Source of the DNA: Bacillota bacterium
Lineage (GTDB): Bacteria; Bacillota; Clostridia; DSM-8532
NCBI GenBank assembly: GCA_023446675.1
Contig: JAEXPO010000374.1
Span: forward strand, 1-9,684
Reading direction: 5' to 3'
DNA: 9,684 nt
In this document: piece by piece, positions 7,801-9,684 of the stretch
Numbering within the stretch: position 1 is the first letter of the stretch
How the letters are laid out: each line of letters begins with the position of its first letter
Program-made: the position numbers and the translations under genes
The notes under the pieces: model-generated
Database searches by the model: none
Told to the model about the DNA's origin: nothing
The model's input: only the letters and a program-made list of their open reading frames with translations

Positions 7801-8707
7801 CAATCTGGACAGCATTACGGTACCCTTCCATCCGGAAACAGCCGTTTACGAGGCGGAAGCAGCAGCCCTGCATAATGGCGCGGCCCGTTCTACAAATCAC
7901 TGGTACTACACCGGCTCCGGGTTTGTAAGCGGCCTGGAAAGCGTTGGAGCCAAGGTGGATTTTTACGTGGATGCGCCTTCCGGCGGGAATTACAGCTCCA
8001 CCCTGCGTTTCTGCAATGCCAACGGCGTCATTAAAAGCCTCAATCTGTATGTCAACGGCGTTTACCAGACAACGGCCAATCTCCCCAGCAGCGGGACAAA
8101 CTGGAATGTGTGGTCCGACTGGACGCGGACACTGTCTCTTAACGAAGGGCAAAACGTCGTATCCTTCCGGTATGACAGCTCAAACAGCGGTTATGTAAAC
8201 CTGGACAATCTGACGGTGGATATTGCTTCTTCCAGCGGAAATGTGGAAACCAACCTTTTGGACAACGGCGGCTTTGAACGGCCTGTCTGGGACAACTCGG
8301 CCTGGACCGAGTGGCATCCCTCAGGACAGGCGGTGGCTTACGGTATTGACAGCGGCATTGGCACCAACCCGCCCGAAGCGGCCAGGGAAGGTGACCAGAG
8401 GGCGTATTTCTATAGCGGAAGCGCCTACAAGCAGAGCATCCATCAGACCGCTTCCATAGAAAATGGCAGCTACAGGCTGGAGTTCTGGGCAAGGCGGTTT
8501 AATACGACGCCCACAACCGTACGGGCAGAGGTGGCGGGTTACGGCGGAGCGGCCATTTACTATGATATTCCCCAATCCACCGAGTGGCGGCACTATGTCA
8601 TTGACAATATCACCGTTACCTCCGGTTACATTGACGTAGGCTTTTATATCGACTCTCCCGGCGGAACGACAATGCACCTGGACGGTGTCAGGCTTATTAA
8701 AAACTAA
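4856..8707 (+). CDS. ctsZ: Secreted GH31 6-alpha-glucosyltransferase with CBM35-CBM35-CBM61-like tail
   Basis: From ATG 4856 the protein has 1283 residues, close to the 1284 I recall for CtsZ of Bacillus globisporus C11. A signal peptide (basic residues 2-14, hydrophobic 15-32) likely ends at AYA|ST after residue 41. The GH31 N-terminal sandwich follows, then the TIM barrel from about 280. Asp437 in GWWNDETD is the probable nucleophile and Asp499 in WSGDIGTQF the acid/base. Three modules end the protein: CBM35 at about 858-991, CBM35 at about 996-1123, and a jelly-roll domain at about 1133-1283 starting LLDNGGFE, which fits CBM61. The same order is known in the alpha-1,6-glucosyltransferase of Paenibacillus sp. 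598K. Such enzymes move a glucosyl unit from the non-reducing end of alpha-1,4-glucans to form an alpha-1,6 bond, giving the isomaltosyl ends that CtsY uses. The enzyme acts outside the cell on starch or maltodextrin. Activity is inferred from architecture and pairing. Confidence 0.85.
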   Translation: MKKIRLFKRGFSVRIYAFLISAAMLFSLVSVMGPLPSYAYASTLGNVLSVSASGDSVTLVVDNGGEPNDDILELQVCESDILKVNYRPNGVASSNPTPIIDTSRAWGAVGAVIDTTSDPITIETSDMLIEIKRNPCRLTVKKADGTLLFWEPDSTGVYYDGVRFQRADGQNMYGLHSYACFDENGQLIRNNTTDEVLAGQQGDSGGPFMWSTAGYGLLVDSDGGYPVLEDATDKMEFYYGNTTTAGRRYDKENVEYYVMLGEPEDIMENYARVTGESPMLPEWSLGFSNYEWGIDQDELYDIIDTYRAKDIPLDSYGIDYDWKKYGSDNYGEFTWNTDNFPDASTTLLKENLDNEGVKLIGITKPRIVTKLSGGADTQQGLDAAAGNYFYPGHAEYTDYFYPVTVRSIDPYLSAVRSWWWDHSVDAFNKGIVGWWNDETDTVASGSASYWFGNFTTLHLSQALYEGQRAYTNDNVRVWQTARNYYPGTQRYATTIWSGDIGTQFEIDEHIWWTAGLNEQKATMLSTINNGQMKWGSDGGGFNQNTGTIENPSPELYTRWLQLAAFSPVFRVHGNFNHQRQPWEYGLTAEENTKRVIQLRYALMPYIYSYEYQALEKGVGLVKPLLFDYPNDSIAANYSDAWMFGDWLLAAPVTERYQTTKWIYLPAGEWIDYFTGIAYTGGQYIPYSVNGESWTDIPLFIKEGAIIPTQKVLDYTGAEEISDIGVDIFAFGNATSFNFYDDDGETYDYEDGEYFKQVITAQDLGSSGIQVTLEDNTGSYSSSVAYFTLKLHGKAASTVTVNGSPAASYASLDSLKAASGEGYATGRDIYGDVTYVKIAAGQAKTVIATGSAAQTAVSMKYEAEEASLWGDTVSGQAGINTNHSGYAGTGFADRLDVAGAAVTFQVNSRTGGESPVTLRYANGSTSDKTLSIYVNGSFVRQAVFASTGSWDSWAASQELLPLAAGANSITVKYDANGGDSGGINLDSITVPFHPETAVYEAEAAALHNGAARSTNHWYYTGSGFVSGLESVGAKVDFYVDAPSGGNYSSTLRFCNANGVIKSLNLYVNGVYQTTANLPSSGTNWNVWSDWTRTLSLNEGQNVVSFRYDSSNSGYVNLDNLTVDIASSSGNVETNLLDNGGFERPVWDNSAWTEWHPSGQAVAYGIDSGIGTNPPEAAREGDQRAYFYSGSAYKQSIHQTASIENGSYRLEFWARRFNTTPTTVRAEVAGYGGAAIYYDIPQSTEWRHYVIDNITVTSGYIDVGFYIDSPGGTTMHLDGVRLIKN

Positions 8708-8760
8708 CTCGAGGTGTGCTTTTGTCCTTCCTTAATAAAAATCAGGAAGTATATTACCGG

Positions 8761-8799
8761 CAGGCCCCTGCGGAAAGCTCCCCATTCCGCAGGGGCCTG
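8761..8799 (+). terminator. Terminator-like hairpin after ctsZ
   Basis: CAGGCCCCTGCGGAA (8761-8775) pairs perfectly with TTCCGCAGGGGCCTG (8785-8799), giving a 15-bp stem with a nine-base loop. It is followed by TTCTTG, a short and interrupted T-tract. Stem strength and location 53 bases after the stop suit a Rho-independent terminator of the cts transcript, although the weak T-tract lowers certainty. A smaller inverted repeat (CTTCCT 8727-8732 with AGGAAG 8744-8749) lies just before it. There is no gene in 8708-8811. Confidence 0.7.
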
Positions 8800-8811
8800 T
8801 TCTTGAAATAA

Positions 8812-9417
8812 GGTGCCGGTCCTATTGGCTGCGGAAGCGGGCATTCGTTAAAATGGTGCGGCGACAAAGGCGCGTCCGAGCTTTGGGGACTTGATATGTC
8901 AACAAAGCAAATTGAAAACGCTCAACGCTACTTAAACGAAAAGGGGTATACGCCAAAGCTGTTCAATTCGCCAATGGAATTTGACTGCGGAATACCGGCA
9001 GGATACTTTGATGTGGTTTATTCCATTTATGCCATCGGATGGACAGTGGATTTAAAGACAACCTTTGAACGTATTTCCGCCTACTTGAAAAAAGACGGCA
9101 TATTCATTTTTTCGTGGGACCATCCTTTCATGCATTGCGTTAGCAGCCAGGAAGATAAAATGGTTTTTGAGGGCTCTTATCTCGACGAAGACATTTTTTC
9201 TTACATTCAACGTGGAAACCCAGTCACCATTAAAAACCGGAAGCTGTCAACCTACATAAACACACTTGTTAATGCAGGTCTTGCAGTTGAACAAGTGGTA
9301 GAGGAGACGGACAGCGAAACCTTAACACGGGAGACTGAGTTTTCATCCGGTCACTATTCACCCTATAAAGCTAAGAAATTCCCTTTATCCTTTATTATAA
9401 AGGCAAGAAAAGTATAG
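8812..9417 (+). pseudogene. SAM-dependent methyltransferase (class I), 5'-truncated remnant
   Basis: A 201-codon frame is open from just after the in-frame TAA at 8809-8811 to TAG at 9415-9417. Its first residues, GAGPIGCGSGHSL, contain the class I methyltransferase SAM-binding motif I (GCGSG). LWGLDMS, the acidic end of the second strand, and FDVVYSIYAIGW, motif IV-like, follow; later parts include LKKDGIFIFSWDHP. Motif I lies upstream of the first ATG (8896), and no ATG, GTG or TTG in frame precedes it. The usual N-terminal residues (roughly 50 in this family) are absent, and the bases before 8820 do not encode them in any frame. The gene therefore looks cut off just before motif I, with the break near 8811-8823, next to the cts terminator. 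Translation from ATG 8896 would give a 173-residue protein without the motif I glycines and thus unlikely to be active. The methylated substrate is unknown. Its base composition is visibly richer in A+T than the GH31 genes. Confidence 0.75.
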
Positions 9418-9420
9418 CTT

Positions 9421-9684
9421 TTACAGCTTTTCCAATCTAAGCAGGAGGCTGTCGAAATCGCCGTGAAGCTTTACCGGCAGACCCACATGCATAAGGGTGC
9501 TGCCGTGGAGCTCAAGGCTGCTGCCGTTAAGATCAAAGCTGCTGCCGTTAAGATCAAGGCTGCTGCCGTCAACCCGGTAAACCGCTTCCCTGTCCAGGCC
9601 CTGCAACTTGAGGCGGGGGCATTCGTCGCCGTATTTCTGTCCGTGGAGGAACGCAAGCACCACAATTTCCTTACCGTTCCGGCT
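9421..9684 (-). CDS. GH36-type alpha-galactosidase, C-terminal fragment (gene continues beyond the window)
   Basis: On the minus strand the frame is open from the window end to TAA at 9423-9421, giving 87 residues that begin SRNGKEIVVLAF. PRLKLQGLDREAVYRV, TLMHVGLPV and LHGDFDSLLLRLEKL match the pattern of the C-terminal beta domain of GH36 alpha-galactosidases, where KLKGLDPEALYRV, LMNVGL and a final GDF/Y-S-L-LE segment are typical. The enzyme removes terminal alpha-1,6-galactose from raffinose-type sugars or galactomannan, usually in the cytoplasm in Bacillota. The catalytic barrel lies outside the window, so activity cannot be judged. Between YRV and TLMHVGL the tail carries an expanded heptapeptide repeat, described separately. 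Its stop lies three bases from that of the convergent methyltransferase remnant, with no terminator between them. The GTG at 9663-9661 is an internal Val codon, not a start. Confidence 0.72.
   Translation of the reverse strand, partial: SRNGKEIVVLAFLHGQKYGDECPRLKLQGLDREAVYRVDGSSLDLNGSSFDLNGSSLELHGSTLMHVGLPVKLHGDFDSLLLRLEKL
9493..9576 (-). repeat. 21-bp in-frame tandem repeat in the alpha-galactosidase tail
   Basis: Four consecutive 21-base units start at 9493, 9514, 9535 and 9556. The units at 9514 and 9535 differ by one base. The unit at 9556 matches them over its first 14 positions, and the one at 9493 is more diverged. On the coding strand they read GSSLDLN, GSSFDLN, GSSLELH and GSTLMHV, a heptapeptide repeat. 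As the period is a multiple of three, copy changes keep the frame. Polymerase slippage or local duplication is the likely origin. Confidence 0.9.

Noticed and set aside
8896..9417. Intact 173-residue methyltransferase starting at ATG 8896
   Set aside because: The SAM-binding GCGSG motif is encoded in the same frame just upstream of this ATG, so the start is internal and the gene is truncated.
9493..9576. The 21-bp repeat array as a CRISPR or iteron set
   Set aside because: Units abut with no spacers and keep the reading frame of a recognisable alpha-galactosidase tail, so it is a coding tandem repeat.

Overview
The window reads as part of a chromosomal carbohydrate-utilisation locus from a Gram-positive bacterium of the Bacillota, Paenibacillus-like or a related Bacillus or clostridial lineage. 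The pointers are strong purine-rich ribosome binding sites, Gram-positive type signal peptides, and large multi-domain exo-enzymes with CBM35 modules. The assignment is an inference from protein style only; no rRNA or tRNA gene is present.

Layout. Bases 2-1108 hold the C-terminal part of a GH31 glycosidase that runs in from the left. Bases 1109-1383 form a structured leader. Bases 1384-4659 encode a secreted 1091-residue GH31 protein with one C-terminal CBM35, matching 3-alpha-isomaltosyltransferase (CtsY) in length and architecture. A 196-base gap with a strong hairpin follows. Bases 4856-8707 encode a secreted 1283-residue GH31 protein with two CBM35 modules and a CBM61-like terminal module, matching 6-alpha-glucosyltransferase (CtsZ). 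A 15-bp-stem terminator-like hairpin at 8761-8799 closes the block. Beyond it lie a 5'-truncated SAM-dependent methyltransferase (8812-9417) and, converging on it from the minus strand, the C-terminal end of a GH36-type alpha-galactosidase (9421-9684) carrying an in-frame 21-bp tandem repeat.

How the genes work together. By analogy with the ctsYZ system of Bacillus globisporus C11 and the related Listeria pathway, secreted CtsZ would move glucosyl units to make alpha-1,6-linked isomaltosyl ends on maltodextrins. CtsY would then transfer and cyclise isomaltosyl units through alpha-1,3 bonds into the cyclic tetrasaccharide cycloalternan. This could be a private form of starch sugar that competitors cannot easily use. 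The first, truncated GH31 closely resembles the CtsY catalytic core but has no C-terminal binding modules, so it may be the enzyme that opens or trims the imported product. That last role is inferred.

The core pathway is known, so it is not a new system. The less expected parts are the leader hairpins that share a repeated sequence, the hairpin just before the ctsZ ribosome binding site, the decayed methyltransferase fused to the operon end, and the tandem-repeat expansion in the alpha-galactosidase tail.
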